Source of the DNA: Streptomyces albus subsp. albus
GTDB taxonomy: Bacteria > Actinomycetota > Actinomycetes > Streptomycetales > Streptomycetaceae
DNA: 64,000 bases
Reading direction: 5' to 3'
Assembly: GCF_000725885.1 (NCBI RefSeq)
Contig: NZ_JODR01000003.1
Location: forward strand, 186,001 to 250,000
Numbering within the stretch: position 1 is the stretch's first letter; every line of letters starts with the position of its first letter. The position numbers were made by a program, and so were the translations under genes. This document shows positions 8,797-18,561 of this stretch, piece after piece. Below the pieces are notes generated by a model, which saw only the letters and a list, made by a program, of their open reading frames with translations, had not been told where the DNA came from and searched no databases.

Positions 8797-9347
8797 TGCT
8801 GCTTCTCCGGCTGGGGGGACGGGTTCTGCGGCTGGGTGGAGGGGAGGCCGAGCGCGGCGAGGATCTCGTCGGCGACCTCCTCGGGGGTGCGGTCCTCGGT
8901 GCTGACGACGACGCGGGCCACCTCGGTGTAGAGCGGCCGGCGCTCCTCCATCAGCTTGCGCCACTGCTGGCGCGGGTTGATCACGAGCAGCGGGCGCGGG
9001 GCGTCGAGGCCGACGCGTTTGACGGCCTCGTTCACGCCCATCTCCAGGAAGACCACGGGGTGCCCGGCCAGCAGGGCCCGGGTCTCCTCGGCGAGCACCG
9101 CGCCGCCGCCCAGGGAGAGCACGCCGGTGTGTTCGGCCAGCGCGTCCCGGACGGCGGCCCGCTCCAGTGCGCGGAAGTGCGGTTCACCCTCGTCCAGGAA
9201 GATCTCCGAGATGGGCTTGCCCGCCGTCTCGACGATGTCCTGGTCGGTGTCGCGGCACTCCACACCGAGGCGTTCGGCCAGGAGCGCGCCGACGGTCGAC
9301 TTGCCGACCCCCATGGGGCCGACGAGCACCACGACGGGCCCGGTCAC
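8793..9347 (-). CDS. aroK: Shikimate kinase
   Basis: Phosphorylates shikimate at the 3-hydroxyl using ATP. 184 residues. Walker A GPMGVGKS is at residues 10-17, the shikimate-binding D(T)D pair is in [10 protein letters not shown], and the GGGAV loop and the lid RPLL follow. The GTG start overlaps the aroC stop by four bases and the stop overlaps the aroB start by four, so the three are tightly coupled. The last 20 residues are a Pro/Gln-rich tail longer than in most family members. Confidence 0.97.
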   Translation of the reverse strand: MTGPVVVLVGPMGVGKSTVGALLAERLGVECRDTDQDIVETAGKPISEIFLDEGEPHFRALERAAVRDALAEHTGVLSLGGGAVLAEETRALLAGHPVVFLEMGVNEAVKRVGLDAPRPLLVINPRQQWRKLMEERRPLYTEVARVVVSTEDRTPEEVADEILAALGLPSTQPQNPSPQPEKQQ

Positions 9348-10528
9348 TTGATCTCCAGGTTGTCGAGGAAGCCGCGCACGTTGCGGCGGGTCTCGGTGAC
9401 GCTGTCACCGCCGAACTTCTCCGCCACGGCGTCCGCCAGCACCAGCGCCACCATGGCCTCGGCCACGATCCCGGCTGCCGGTACGGCGCACACGTCCGAA
9501 CGCTGGTGGTGCGCCTTGTCCGGCTCACCGGTGCGCACGTCCACCGTGGCCAGGGCCCGCGGCACCGTGGCGATCGGCTTCATCGCGGCCCGTACGCGCA
9601 GCAGTTCGCCGGTGGACAGGCCGCCCTCGGTGCCGCCGCTGCGCCCGGAGGCGCGGCGGATGCCGTCGGGGGTGGTGACGATCTCGTCGTGCGCCTGGGA
9701 GCCGGGCACCCGCGCCAGATCGAAACCGTCCCCCAGTTCCACACCCTTGATGGCCTGGATGCCCATGAGCGCGCCGGCCAGCCGCGCGTCCAGCCGCCGG
9801 TCCCAGTGCACGTGCGAGCCCAGGCCGACGGGCACCCCGTGGGCGACGACCTCGACGACACCGCCGAGGGTGTCGCCGTCCTTGTGGGCCTGGTCGATCT
9901 CGGCGACCATCGCCTCGCTCGCCGAGGCGTCCAGGCAGCGCACCGGATCGGCGTCGAGCCGCGCGACATCCTCCGGGTTCGGGACCGCCCCGTACGGCGC
10001 CTTGGCCGCGCCCAGTTCCACGACGTGGGAGACGATCTCGACACCGGCGGTCTCCCGCAGGAAGGAGCGTGCGACCGTGCCGAGCGCGACCCGGGCCGCG
10101 GTCTCCCGCGCGGAGGCGCGCTCCAGGACGGGACGGGCCTCGTCGAAGCCGTACTTCTGCATGCCGGCCAGGTCGGCGTGGCCGGGACGGGGGCGGGTGA
10201 GCGGGGCGTTGCGGGCCAGCGACTCCAGTTCGGCGGGGTCGACCGGGTCGGCCGCCATGACCTTCTCCCACTTGGGCCACTCGGTGTTGCCGACCATGAT
10301 CGCGACCGGTGAGCCGAGGGTCCGCCCGTGGCGTACCCCGCCGAGGAAGGTCACCTCGTCACGTTCGAACTTCATCCGGGCGCCGCGGCCGTAACCGAGG
10401 CGGCGACGCGCCAGCTCGTCGGCGACCATGTCGGTGGTCACCGGGACTCCGGAGGGCAGGCCCTCCAGGGTCGCCACGAGTGCGGGGCCGTGCGACTCCC
10501 CTGCGGTCAGCCAGCGCAACCTGCTCAA
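9344..10528 (-). CDS. aroC: Chorismate synthase
   Basis: Makes chorismate from EPSP using reduced FMN. 394 residues, normal length. It begins with the signature [14 protein letters not shown], and [15 protein letters not shown] and the late [11 protein letters not shown] motif are present. The start is TTG at 10528, chosen because it follows GAGGAG by about six bases and gives the canonical N-terminus. Its chorismate feeds PabB further along the window. A 123-base gap separates it from aroE. Confidence 0.97.
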   Translation of the reverse strand: MSRLRWLTAGESHGPALVATLEGLPSGVPVTTDMVADELARRRLGYGRGARMKFERDEVTFLGGVRHGRTLGSPVAIMVGNTEWPKWEKVMAADPVDPAELESLARNAPLTRPRPGHADLAGMQKYGFDEARPVLERASARETAARVALGTVARSFLRETAGVEIVSHVVELGAAKAPYGAVPNPEDVARLDADPVRCLDASASEAMVAEIDQAHKDGDTLGGVVEVVAHGVPVGLGSHVHWDRRLDARLAGALMGIQAIKGVELGDGFDLARVPGSQAHDEIVTTPDGIRRASGRSGGTEGGLSTGELLRVRAAMKPIATVPRALATVDVRTGEPDKAHHQRSDVCAVPAAGIVAEAMVALVLADAVAEKFGGDSVTETRRNVRGFLDNLEIK

Positions 10529-10651
10529 CGGTGCTCCTCTCGGCCGCCTTGCGGCCCGTCCACTTTCCTGGGACCGATCCTCCCATGCCGGGCGGTCCCG
10601 CCCGCTCGCCCCTTCCCGTTTCTTTCGGGGCGCGGGTGCCCCGCGGCGGGG

Positions 10652-11491
10652 TCAGCCCGCGCGGGAGCGCAGCTCCTGCTCGCCGGCGGCCCGCATGGCG
10701 GCGAGCGGCGCCGGCCGGCAGCCGGTCATCAGCTCGACCTGGAGCACCGCCTGGTGCACCAGCAGGTCGAGACCGCCCAGCACCGGGCCGTGCCAGGCGG
10801 CGGCCAGCGCTGTCGGCCAGGGGTCGTACAGCACGTCGAAGAGGGTGCCGCCGGTGGCCGGTACCGCCTGGGCGAGCCCGTCGGTGGCGCCCGAAGGCGT
10901 GGTGGAGATGACCAGGGGAGCGCGCAGCCCCTCGGCCGCCCGCGCCCAGTCGGCCGTACGGACCTCGACCCCGAGCCGTTCGCCCCACCTGCGCATCTGG
11001 CGGGCCCGCTCCTCGCTGCGCACATAGGCGGTGACCTCGCCCTTGCACACGCGGGCGAGGGCGGCCAGCGCGGAGGAGGCGGTGGCGCCGGCGCCCAGCA
11101 CGGTGGCGGACTCGACGCTGTGGACCCCGCGCTCCTCCAGGGCGGCGATCATGCCGGGGATGTCGGTGTTGTCGCCGCTGCGGCGCCCGTCGGGACCGAA
11201 GACGACGGTGTTGACGGCCTCCACGGAGGCGGCCGTCTCGCTGATGCCGTCCAGCAGCGGGATGACGGCCCGCTTGAGCGGCATGGTCAGCGACAGCCCG
11301 GCCCAGCTCTCGTCGAGGCCGGCGAGGAAGCCGGCGATACCGTCCTCGGTCACCTCGTGGCGCTCGTACGTCCACCCGTCGAGACCCAGCTCGGCGTAGG
11401 CGGCGCGGTGCAGCACCGGGGAGAGGGAGTGCGTGATCGGGGAGCCGAGGACGGCCGCACGCCCGGTGGTCCGTGAGGGGGAGTGTGGCAT
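10652..11491 (-). CDS. aroE: Shikimate dehydrogenase
   Basis: NADPH-dependent reduction of 3-dehydroshikimate. 279 residues from ATG 11491. The substrate-binding Ser pair is in SPITHSLSPVLH, the catalytic Lys in LSLTMPLKRAV, DNTDIPG follows, and the nucleotide loop is VLGAGATASSA. The frame stays open far upstream but that part belongs to mltG in another frame. The ATG shares one base with the mltG stop (TGATG). Confidence 0.95.
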   Translation of the reverse strand: MPHSPSRTTGRAAVLGSPITHSLSPVLHRAAYAELGLDGWTYERHEVTEDGIAGFLAGLDESWAGLSLTMPLKRAVIPLLDGISETAASVEAVNTVVFGPDGRRSGDNTDIPGMIAALEERGVHSVESATVLGAGATASSALAALARVCKGEVTAYVRSEERARQMRRWGERLGVEVRTADWARAAEGLRAPLVISTTPSGATDGLAQAVPATGGTLFDVLYDPWPTALAAAWHGPVLGGLDLLVHQAVLQVELMTGCRPAPLAAMRAAGEQELRSRAG

Positions 11492-13464
11492 CAGCCGCCG
11501 TTTCCCTTCTTCTTGCGCTGTTCGGTGTTGAAGTCCTCGACGTTCTTCTGGTGCTCGGACGCACTGTCGGTGAAGCGGGTGTCGCCCGGCTTGACCGTCA
11601 CGAAGTACAGCCAGTCGCCCGGGGTGGGCTTGAGCGCGGCCTCTATGGCCTGGTGCCCGGGGTTGCCGATCGGTCCGGGCGGCAGACCCTTGTGCAGATA
11701 GGTGTTGTACGGCGAGGGGTACTTGGTGTCCGCCACCGAGACGTCGAGGGTGGAGCGGCCCATCGCGTAGTTGATGGTGGAGTCGAAGCCGAGCGCCATG
11801 TCCTTGTCGAGCCGGTTGTAGACGACCCGGGCGACCTTGCCGAACTCGTGGTCCTCCTGCGCCTCCGCCTGCACCAGGGAGGCGATGGTGATGATCTGCT
11901 CGGGCGTCTTGTCGAGCTTCTTCGCCGCGTCCTCCAGCCCGGCCTTGGCGTACTCGGCCTCCGCCCGCTGCACCATCTTGCGCAGCACGTCCTCGGGCTT
12001 GCTCTTCTCGCCGACGCTGTACTTGGAGGGGAAGAGGAACCCTTCCGGCTCGCCGTGCGCCCATTTCGGCAGCCCGATGTCACCCGAGGTGGCGGCCTTC
12101 TTGGTGGTGCCCTCGGGTACCTCGAGCTTCTTGTCGATCTCGTCGTAGATCCGGGAGGCCCGCCAGCCCTCGGCGATGATGATGCCGTTCTGGCTGGAGG
12201 GGTCGAGCATCATCGCCACGGCGCTGGCGCCGGACATCCGCTTGCGGAGGATGTAGGTGCCCGGCTGGATGCTCCGTGACTTCTGGTTGTCGTCGGCCGC
12301 CTCCACGAAGGCACCAGGGCTCCTGACCACGCCGGCCTTGTGGAGCACCCGGGCCATCTCGCCGAGGGAGGCGTGGTCGGGGATGTCCACCATGACGTTG
12401 CCGGTGCCTTCGCCCTCGTAGTCGGGCGAGGAGGCGAAGTGGGACTGGTAGAAGCCGTAGCCGACGTAGCCGACGACCCCGACGCCGGCGACCAGCGCGG
12501 CCGAGATCACCAGGCCGCAGCCACGCCCGCGTCTGGCCGCGGGGCCGCCGCGGCGGTCCCGGCGGCGTGCGCCGTCGGCGTCGTCCTCGTACGGGTCGTC
12601 CTCCTCGGCCCGGTCGTCGTCACGGTCCAGGAAGAAGGCACGTTCGCCCTGGTCCGGGCCGGGGTCCCAGCCGGTCTCCGGGTCGGCCCCCGGTCCGGGC
12701 TCCTGCCGGGGGTCGGGCACGGGAGCGCCCGCCTGCTGCGGCTGCTGGTAGGCGCCGGGCGCGGGGTGCTCCTGCCGGGCGTAGGGGGCGGGGTGCTCGC
12801 CGGTGCCCTGTGCCGGGCCGCCGTGGTAGCCGCCCGCCGGGTACTCGCCGGTGCCGTACTCCCCCGCCGGGTACTCACCGGTCGGGTACTCCCCCACCGG
12901 GTACTCCCCGGTCCCGTAATCCCCCGCGGGGCGCCGGCCCGTGGCGTACTCACCCGTCGGGTACTCCCCCACCGGGTACTCGCCCGTTCCGTACTGCCCG
13001 GCACCCTGCTGCCCCACGGGGTACTCGCCGGTCCCGTAGTCCCCCACCGGGTACTCGCCGGTCCCGTAGTTCCCCGCGTGGTGCTGACCCGTGGCGTACT
13101 CACCCGTGGCGTACTCGCCCGACGGGTAGTCCCCCGTGCCGTAGGGGTCCACGCCGTGCCCGTACTGCTGCTGGGCGCCGGTGTCGTAGGGCGCGTGCCC
13201 GTACTGCTGCTGGGCACCGGGGACCGCCTGCGTCGCCTGCCCGCCGGTGTGCCAGCCCCCGTCGTACTGCTGCTGGTAGGGGTGGTGGTGCTGTTGGGGT
13301 TGCTGCTGCTCGATGTGCTGCGGGTGGCCGGTGTGCTGCTGCTGAGGCTGCTGCCAACCGTCCTGGTGCCCAGGCCGTTCGGCCCCGCCCCATTCCTGAT
13401 CCCCGTAGAGGGGGTCATCAGGGTCCCACGGATGGGAGCCCTGGCCCCGGCCATACTCAGTCAT
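11491..13464 (-). CDS. mltG: Endolytic transglycosylase MltG with long repeat-rich cytoplasmic tail
   Basis: Cleaves nascent peptidoglycan strands and so sets glycan length. 657 residues from ATG 13464, which follows AAGGGGAT. Residues 1-300 are a disordered Gln/His/Gly/Tyr/Pro-rich cytoplasmic tail containing tandem GEYP-type repeats (about 108-212), then an acidic DDDRAEEDDPYEDD patch, a basic RRR stretch and one membrane segment (about 317-339). The extracellular YceG domain has the catalytic Glu at about residue 534 in ASLVQAEAQ. Many bacterial MltG proteins are about 340 residues, so the tail roughly doubles the protein. It lies between ruvX and aroE, as in mycobacteria. Confidence 0.95.
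   Translation of the reverse strand: MTEYGRGQGSHPWDPDDPLYGDQEWGGAERPGHQDGWQQPQQQHTGHPQHIEQQQPQQHHHPYQQQYDGGWHTGGQATQAVPGAQQQYGHAPYDTGAQQQYGHGVDPYGTGDYPSGEYATGEYATGQHHAGNYGTGEYPVGDYGTGEYPVGQQGAGQYGTGEYPVGEYPTGEYATGRRPAGDYGTGEYPVGEYPTGEYPAGEYGTGEYPAGGYHGGPAQGTGEHPAPYARQEHPAPGAYQQPQQAGAPVPDPRQEPGPGADPETGWDPGPDQGERAFFLDRDDDRAEEDDPYEDDADGARRRDRRGGPAARRGRGCGLVISAALVAGVGVVGYVGYGFYQSHFASSPDYEGEGTGNVMVDIPDHASLGEMARVLHKAGVVRSPGAFVEAADDNQKSRSIQPGTYILRKRMSGASAVAMMLDPSSQNGIIIAEGWRASRIYDEIDKKLEVPEGTTKKAATSGDIGLPKWAHGEPEGFLFPSKYSVGEKSKPEDVLRKMVQRAEAEYAKAGLEDAAKKLDKTPEQIITIASLVQAEAQEDHEFGKVARVVYNRLDKDMALGFDSTINYAMGRSTLDVSVADTKYPSPYNTYLHKGLPPGPIGNPGHQAIEAALKPTPGDWLYFVTVKPGDTRFTDSASEHQKNVEDFNTEQRKKKGNGG
12829..13146 (-). 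repeat. Coding tandem repeat in mltG (G-[ED]-Y-[PGA]-x units)
   Basis: About 20 degenerate five-residue units such as GTGEY, PVGEY, PTGEY and ATGEY, spelled by repeated GGTGAGTACCC-like 15-base units. The phase is kept in the mltG frame throughout. Interruptions (QHHAGN, QQGAGQ, RRPAGD) recur at intervals and hint at a larger unit of 35-40 residues. It is a place where copy number could vary by slippage or unequal crossing over. Confidence 0.9.
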
Positions 13465-13603
13465 CGATCCCCTTGAGACGCGAGAGCGGCAGCCGGTCCG
13501 CCACCGGACGCCCGGCCGCGGGCCCATGCTGGACCAGGCGGTGGGAGCGGGGCGAACGATGGTCGGCGGCTGCCGTGTCGCGCGGAACGTTACCGTACGG
13601 CCA

Positions 13604-14101
13604 TCAGGCAGCCGCTTCCACGCACTGCCCCGGCGGCCGGCCGGACACCCGTTCGGTCTCCAGCGCGTTCTGGAGGATCACCACCGCCGCCGCCTGGTCG
13701 ATGCGCGCACGCCCCTTCTTGGCGCTGACCCCGGAGGCCCGCATCCCCTGGGCGGCGGTCACCGTGCTCAGGCGCTCGTCGACGAGCCGCACCGGGACCG
13801 GTGTGATGTTTTTCGCGAGCTGCCGGGCGAACTCCCGGACCTTGGCCGCCGCCGGGCCCTCCCCGCCGTTCAGCGAACGGGGCAGCCCGACGACCACCTC
13901 CAGCGGCTCGTACTCCCCGACCAGCGCGGCGAGCCGCCGCTGCGCCGCCGGGATGTCACGGCCCGGCACCGTCTCCACCGGGGTGGCCAGCACCCCGTCG
14001 GGGTCGCTGCTGGCGACCCCGATCCGGGCGTCCCCCACGTCCACGGCCAGCCGCCTGCCACGCCGGAAGGCGGCCGGCTCCGCAGCGCCGGCCGCGTCCA
14101 T
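13604..14101 (-). CDS. ruvX: YqgF/RuvX-family RNase H-fold protein (putative pre-16S rRNA nuclease)
   Basis: RNase H-like fold, implicated in 16S rRNA 5'-end processing. 165 residues. The conserved Asp is in RLAVDVGDARIGVA, the Glu in VDERLST, and the last Asp in RIDQAAAVVILQ. The ATG shares one base with the alaS stop (TGATG). The alaS-ruvX-mltG-aroE order is also that of M. tuberculosis. Both ends differ from family averages only by short variable tails. Confidence 0.93.
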   Translation of the reverse strand: MDAAGAAEPAAFRRGRRLAVDVGDARIGVASSDPDGVLATPVETVPGRDIPAAQRRLAALVGEYEPLEVVVGLPRSLNGGEGPAAAKVREFARQLAKNITPVPVRLVDERLSTVTAAQGMRASGVSAKKGRARIDQAAAVVILQNALETERVSGRPPGQCVEAAA

Positions 14102-16776
14102 CAGGCGTTACCCCCGGCCTCGGCGACCAGGCGCTCCACCGCGGCCACGGCCTCGTCCACGGCCTCCGGGTTCTGGCCGCCGCCCTGGGCCACGTCCGGC
14201 TTGCCGCCGCCGCCACCGCCCAGCGTCTTGGCGGCGGTACGCACCAGATCACCGGCGCGCAGCCCGGCCTCGCGGGCACCCTCGTTGGTGGCGATGACCG
14301 TCAGCGGGCGGCCGTTGGTGACGGTGAACAGCGCCACCACACCAGGGCGGCTGCCCAGCCGCTGCCGCACGTCCAGCACCAGGGTGCGCAGATCGTCCGC
14401 CGTGGTGCCGTCGGGCACCCGGGCGGCGGCCAGCGCGATGCCCCGCACGTCCTTGGCGCCGTCGGCGATCCCGCCCGCGGCCTGGAGGACCTTCTCCGCG
14501 CGGAACCGCTCGATCTCCTTCTCGGCGTCCTTGAGCCGGGTCAGCATGCCGGAGATCCGCTCGGGCAGCTCCTCGGAGCGGCCCTTGAGCAGCTCGGTGA
14601 GCTGGGAGACGACGGTGTGCTCACGGGCGAGGAACTTGTAGGCGTCCACACCGACCAGCGCCTCGACGCGGCGCACGCCGGAGCCGATGGACGACTCGCC
14701 CAGCAGCTTGACCAGTCCCAGCTGCGCGGTGTTGTGCACGTGGGTGCCGCCGCACAGCTCCTTGGAGAAGTCGCCGATGGTCACCACACGCACCGTCTGG
14801 CCGTACTTCTCACCGAACTCCGCCAGCGCGCCCTGCTTCTTGGCCTCGTCGATGCCCATGTACTCGGCGTGCACGTCCAGTTCCCGCGCGAGCACCTCGT
14901 TGATCTTCTGCTCGACGTCGGTGAGCACGGTGCCGGGAACGGCGGCGGGCGAGCCGAAGTCGAAGCGGAAGCGGCCGGGGGCGTTCTCCGAACCGGCCTG
15001 CGCGGCCGTCGGGCCCAGCGCGTCGCGCAGCGCCTGGTGGGTCAGGTGGGTGGCGCTGTGGGCGCGGGCGATGGACCGGCGCCGGTCCACGTCGATCCGG
15101 GCGTGCACGGCGGAGCCCACCGTGACCTCGCCGACCTGCACGACGCCCTTGTGCACGCTGACGCCGGGCACCGGCTGCTGGACGTCACGCACCTCGATGA
15201 CGGCGCCGCCGTCCAGCTTGATGCGGCCGGTGTCGGCCTGCTGGCCGCCGCCCTCGGCGTAGAACGGGGTGCGGTCCAGGACGACCTCGACCTCGTCGCC
15301 CTCGGTGGCGGCAGGCGAGGAGACGCCGTCCACCAGCAGGCCGACGATCGTGGCCTCGCCGGAGGTGTCGGAGTAGCCGGTGAAGTCGGTGGTGCCGGCG
15401 GTGTCGGCGATCTCGCGGTAGGCCGACATGTCGGCATGGCCGGTCTTCTTGGCCTTGGCGTCGGCCTTGGCGCGCTCCCGCTGCTCCTTCATCAGCCGGC
15501 GGAAGCCCCGCTCGTCCACCGAGAGTCCCTGCTCGGCGGCCATCTCCAGGGTGAGGTCGATGGGGAAGCCCCAGGTGTCGTGGAGCAGGAACGCCTTGTC
15601 GCCGGAGAGCACGCTGCCCCCGGACTGCTTGGTCTCGGCGACGGCGCTGTCGAGGATGTTGGTGCCGGCCTTCAGCGTCTTGAGGAAGGCGGCCTCCTCG
15701 GCGAGCGCGACGGTCTCGATGCGCTTGCGGTCGCTGATCAGCTCGGGGTACTGCTGGCCCATCGTCTCGATGACGACGTCGATCAGGTCCTGCACGACCG
15801 GGCCGGTGGCGCCCAGGATGCGCATGTTGCGGATGGCGCGGCGCATGATGCGGCGCAGCACGTAGCCGCGGCCCTCGTTGCCGGGGGTGACACCGTCGCC
15901 GATGAGCATGACGGACGTGCGGATGTGGTCGCACACCACGCGCAGCGACACATCGCTCTGCTCGGCGTCGCCGTAGGCGACACCGGTCAGTTCGGTGGCC
16001 TTGTCGATGACGGCGCGCGAGGTGTCGATCTCGTACATGTTGTGCACGCCCTGGAGGATCATCGCCAGGCGTTCCAGGCCGAGACCGGTGTCGATGTTCT
16101 TGCTGGGCAGCTCGCCCAGGATCTCGAAGTCCGTCTTCGTGGAGCCCTCGCCGCGCTCGTACTGCATGAAGACGAGGTTCCAGATCTCCACGTACCGCTC
16201 GTCGTTGACGGCCGGGCCGCCCTCGCGGCCGAACTCCGGCCCGCGGTCGTAGTTGATCTCCGAGCAGGGTCCGCACGGGCCGGGGACGCCCATCGACCAG
16301 TAGTTCTCCTCCATGCCCAGGCGCTGGATGCGCTCGGTGGGCACGCCGACGACATCGCGCCAGATGCGCTCGGCCTCGTCGTCCTGCTCGTAGACGGTGA
16401 TCCACAGGCGCTCGGGGTCCAGTCCGTAACCGCCCTTGTCCTGCGGGGTGGTCAGCAGCTCCCAGGCCAGCTTGGCGGCGCCCTCCTTGAAGTAGTCCCC
16501 GAAGGAGAAGTTGCCGCACATCTGGAAGAAGGTGCCGTGCCGGGTGGTCTTGCCCACCTCTTCGATGTCCGGGGTGCGCACGCACTTCTGGACGCTGGTG
16601 GCACGCGGCCACGGCGGGGTGACCTCGCCCAGGAAGTACGGCTTGAAGGGCACCATGCCCGCGGGGACCAGCAGCAGCGTCGGGTCGTCTGCGATCAGCG
16701 ACGCCGACGGCACGACGTGGTGCCCCCGCTCCTCGAAGAAGCGCAGCCAGCGGCGGCGGATTTCAGCCGACTCCAT
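14101..16776 (-). CDS. alaS: Alanyl-tRNA synthetase
   Basis: Charges tRNA-Ala. 891 residues, full length: an N-terminal class II catalytic domain (motif 1 area around [24 protein letters not shown]), an editing domain with the zinc set HSATH (H573, H577) and CGGTH (C675, H679), and a C-Ala domain with the Gly-rich stretch [17 protein letters not shown]. The ATG shares one base with the stop of the small gene upstream. All editing ligands are present, so proofreading of Ser/Gly should be intact. Confidence 0.98.
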   Translation of the reverse strand: MESAEIRRRWLRFFEERGHHVVPSASLIADDPTLLLVPAGMVPFKPYFLGEVTPPWPRATSVQKCVRTPDIEEVGKTTRHGTFFQMCGNFSFGDYFKEGAAKLAWELLTTPQDKGGYGLDPERLWITVYEQDDEAERIWRDVVGVPTERIQRLGMEENYWSMGVPGPCGPCSEINYDRGPEFGREGGPAVNDERYVEIWNLVFMQYERGEGSTKTDFEILGELPSKNIDTGLGLERLAMILQGVHNMYEIDTSRAVIDKATELTGVAYGDAEQSDVSLRVVCDHIRTSVMLIGDGVTPGNEGRGYVLRRIMRRAIRNMRILGATGPVVQDLIDVVIETMGQQYPELISDRKRIETVALAEEAAFLKTLKAGTNILDSAVAETKQSGGSVLSGDKAFLLHDTWGFPIDLTLEMAAEQGLSVDERGFRRLMKEQRERAKADAKAKKTGHADMSAYREIADTAGTTDFTGYSDTSGEATIVGLLVDGVSSPAATEGDEVEVVLDRTPFYAEGGGQQADTGRIKLDGGAVIEVRDVQQPVPGVSVHKGVVQVGEVTVGSAVHARIDVDRRRSIARAHSATHLTHQALRDALGPTAAQAGSENAPGRFRFDFGSPAAVPGTVLTDVEQKINEVLARELDVHAEYMGIDEAKKQGALAEFGEKYGQTVRVVTIGDFSKELCGGTHVHNTAQLGLVKLLGESSIGSGVRRVEALVGVDAYKFLAREHTVVSQLTELLKGRSEELPERISGMLTRLKDAEKEIERFRAEKVLQAAGGIADGAKDVRGIALAAARVPDGTTADDLRTLVLDVRQRLGSRPGVVALFTVTNGRPLTVIATNEGAREAGLRAGDLVRTAAKTLGGGGGGKPDVAQGGGQNPEAVDEAVAAVERLVAEAGGNA

Positions 16777-17177
16777 CAGTGGTCCTCATTCCGGTCGTTC
16801 GGGTGGGTGGGATCGGGCTGCTCGCCCGGGCCGTCGGCCCGGACGGTGCCCAGCTGCCGCACGGTCTGCTGCCGGGGCAGCGCGGAGGGCTGCCGCCTCG
16901 CGGCGACGGCCCGGCGGGCGGGCAGCGCCCGGGGCCGGGCACCCTCGTCGGGTGCCGCCAGGCCCAGCGCGTCCTTCAGTTCGCTCTCGCGCTGCACCAT
17001 GCCCGCGCGCACGTCCTGGGCGAACTCGCGGAGCCGGTGGCCGCCTTCGACGGCCTTGTCGGCGGCGCGGAGCGCCAGCGCGTCGGGGGCGAGGCTGCGG
17101 ATCTTGCGCTGCACCTTGGTGGTGGCCCAGACACCGGCGGCTGCGCCGGTGGTGAACCAGAAAGCTCGGCGGAACAT
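16776..17177 (-). CDS. DUF6167-like small membrane-associated protein
   Basis: 133 residues from ATG 17177 after AAGGGG. It begins [29 protein letters not shown]: a short hydrophobic N-terminal anchor, then a helical region (about 35-75) and a basic, Pro/Arg-rich tail. Streptomyces genomes keep such a gene directly before alaS. Its stop shares a base with the alaS start. No catalytic motif is seen; with the DUF948 protein upstream it may form a membrane-associated pair. Function unknown. Confidence 0.85.
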   Translation of the reverse strand: MFRRAFWFTTGAAAGVWATTKVQRKIRSLAPDALALRAADKAVEGGHRLREFAQDVRAGMVQRESELKDALGLAAPDEGARPRALPARRAVAARRQPSALPRQQTVRQLGTVRADGPGEQPDPTHPNDRNEDH

Positions 17178-17184
17178 GTGCGGT

Positions 17185-17625
17185 TCAGCCCCTTCCGCGC
17201 TTGCGGGCGCCGCGCCGGGCGGCCGGAACGGTACGGCCGACCACGACCCTGCGGGCCCGGGAGTCGTCCTGGGTCTCGCCCTGCCTGCGGCCCAGCGCCC
17301 GCCGTACGCCGTAGCCGAACGCCGCGACCTTGACGAGCGGGCCGCCGAAGGCGGTGGAGACGGTGGAGGAGAGCGCGGAGGCGTTCTGGGTGACTTCCTG
17401 GACGTCCGAGGCGATGGCGTCGACACGGTCGAGCTGGGTCTGTGCGGAGCGGACGGTCGCGGACGCCTCACCCAGGAGGGGGACCGCCTGTTCCGTCACG
17501 CCCGTCACCAGCTTGGTCGCCGCCTTGAGCGTCTGGGCGAGCCTCACCAGCACCACGGCGAGGAACGACACCAGGATCGCCCAGAAGACGGCCACGAGGA
17601 GGCCGGCCACTTCTCCACCGGACAC
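17185..17625 (-). CDS. DUF948 membrane protein
   Basis: 146 residues from GTG 17625 (start VSGGEVAGLLVAVFWAILVSF). One N-terminal membrane helix is followed by an amphipathic coiled region (TLKAATKLVTGVTEQAVPLL and after) typical of DUF948, then a second weakly hydrophobic patch and a very basic tail rich in Arg. An in-frame ATG at 17652 has poorer ribosome binding context. It lies seven bases before the DUF6167-like gene. Role unknown; the family is general in Gram-positive bacteria. Confidence 0.85.
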   Translation of the reverse strand: MSGGEVAGLLVAVFWAILVSFLAVVLVRLAQTLKAATKLVTGVTEQAVPLLGEASATVRSAQTQLDRVDAIASDVQEVTQNASALSSTVSTAFGGPLVKVAAFGYGVRRALGRRQGETQDDSRARRVVVGRTVPAARRGARKRGRG

Positions 17626-17834
17626 GCTGCACCGCTTCCCTTGAATGGTCATGGGGTCGGCCGCCGCTCGCCGGGTGGCCGACCGCGGCGGCGTATGAGG
17701 TACCGACCTTATCGCGCCCGGCCACCGCCTCCGTACCGCATTCCGCGCGGGCCGCGCCCCGGGTCCGTCGGGCCATGCGGACCGTGCCGCCGTCCCGCCG
17801 TTCCGGCCCGGGAACGCCGCGGCCCGCCGTGCCC

Positions 17835-17853
17835 GCACCGGATGGGCCGGTGC
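17835..17853 (-). terminator. Probable rpsD terminator
   Basis: Seven-base perfect stem GCACCGG/CCGGTGC (17835-17841 with 17847-17853), loop of five, 42 bases after the rpsD stop. There is no U-tract, as is common in this genus. Confidence 0.5.
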
Positions 17854-17894
17854 CGGACAGGCGGGCTGCGGAATGCCGGGTGCGCGGCGGCAGG

Positions 17895-18506
17895 TCAGCG
17901 GGCGTAGTACTCGACGACCAGCTGCTCGTCGCAGATCACCGGGATCTCCTTGCGGTTGGGGTCCCGGTCCAGGCGGAAGGCGAGCGCCTGGAGGTTCACC
18001 TGGAGGTAGCGCGGCGTCTCGCCCTCGGGGGCGTAGCCACCCTCGCGGGCGACCTGGAAGGGGTGCTTGTCACGGCTGCGCTCGCGGACCGTCACCACGT
18101 CGTCGGGACGGACGCGGAAGGACGGCTTGTCGACCTTGCGGCCGTTGACCGCGATGTGGCCGTGCACGACCATCTGGCGGGCCTGGTAGATGGTGCGGGC
18201 GAGACCGGCCCGCAGCACGAGCGCGTCCAGCCGGCGCTCCAGCTCGATGACCAGAGCCTCACCGGTCTTGAGGTCCGTCTTGCGGGCACGCTCGTAGGCG
18301 CGGCGCATCTGGCTCTCGCTGATGTCGTACTGCGCGCGCAGGCGCTGCTTCTCCAGCAGACGGACCTTGTAGTCACTGTTCTGCTTGCGGCCCCGGCCGT
18401 GCTCCCCGGGCGGGTAGGGGCGCTGCTCGAAGTACTTGACGGCCTTCGGGGTCAGCGCGATGCCCAGGGCGCGCGACTTCTTGACCTTGGGACGCGACTG
18501 GTTCAC
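17895..18506 (-). CDS. rpsD: 30S ribosomal protein S4, zinc-free type
   Basis: Binds 16S rRNA early in 30S assembly. 203 residues from GTG 18506, after GGAGG. It begins [22 protein letters not shown] and lacks the Cys cluster that binds zinc in the C+ form, so it is the zinc-independent variant. The S4 RNA-binding domain (about 95-160) carries [18 protein letters not shown]. It is a stand-alone gene, not in the alpha operon. A strong iron box lies 23 bases upstream of the start, in the region shared with the divergent HugZ-like gene. Confidence 0.97.
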   Translation of the reverse strand: MNQSRPKVKKSRALGIALTPKAVKYFEQRPYPPGEHGRGRKQNSDYKVRLLEKQRLRAQYDISESQMRRAYERARKTDLKTGEALVIELERRLDALVLRAGLARTIYQARQMVVHGHIAVNGRKVDKPSFRVRPDDVVTVRERSRDKHPFQVAREGGYAPEGETPRYLQVNLQALAFRLDRDPNRKEIPVICDEQLVVEYYAR

Positions 18507-18528
18507 GTTGAACGGACCTCCGTGTAAG

Positions 18529-18547
18529 TTAGGTGAGCCTTACCTTA
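18529..18547. promoter_or_regulatory. Iron box (DmdR/IdeR/DtxR-type operator)
   Basis: TTAGGTGAGCCTTACCTTA matches 15 of 19 bases of the DtxR/IdeR consensus TTAGGTTAGGCTAACCTAA, including both TTAGGT-like outer halves. It lies between the divergent rpsD and HugZ-like genes, 23 bases from the rpsD start and 14 bases from the plus-strand start. Streptomyces use DmdR regulators on such boxes to repress genes when iron is plentiful. Which of the two genes responds cannot be told from sequence, but the plus-strand gene fits an iron role. Confidence 0.75.
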
Positions 18548-18561
18548 GCTGAGGAGTACGT

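Noticed and set aside
12829..13146. Short regular repeats that could be mistaken for a CRISPR array
   Set aside because: They are in phase in mltG, have no spacers and no cas genes are near.
14617..17907. Very long plus-strand open frame opposite alaS and the two genes before it
   Set aside because: It is the high-GC shadow of well-supported minus-strand genes; composition is Gly/Arg/Ala/Val-rich without any family motif.
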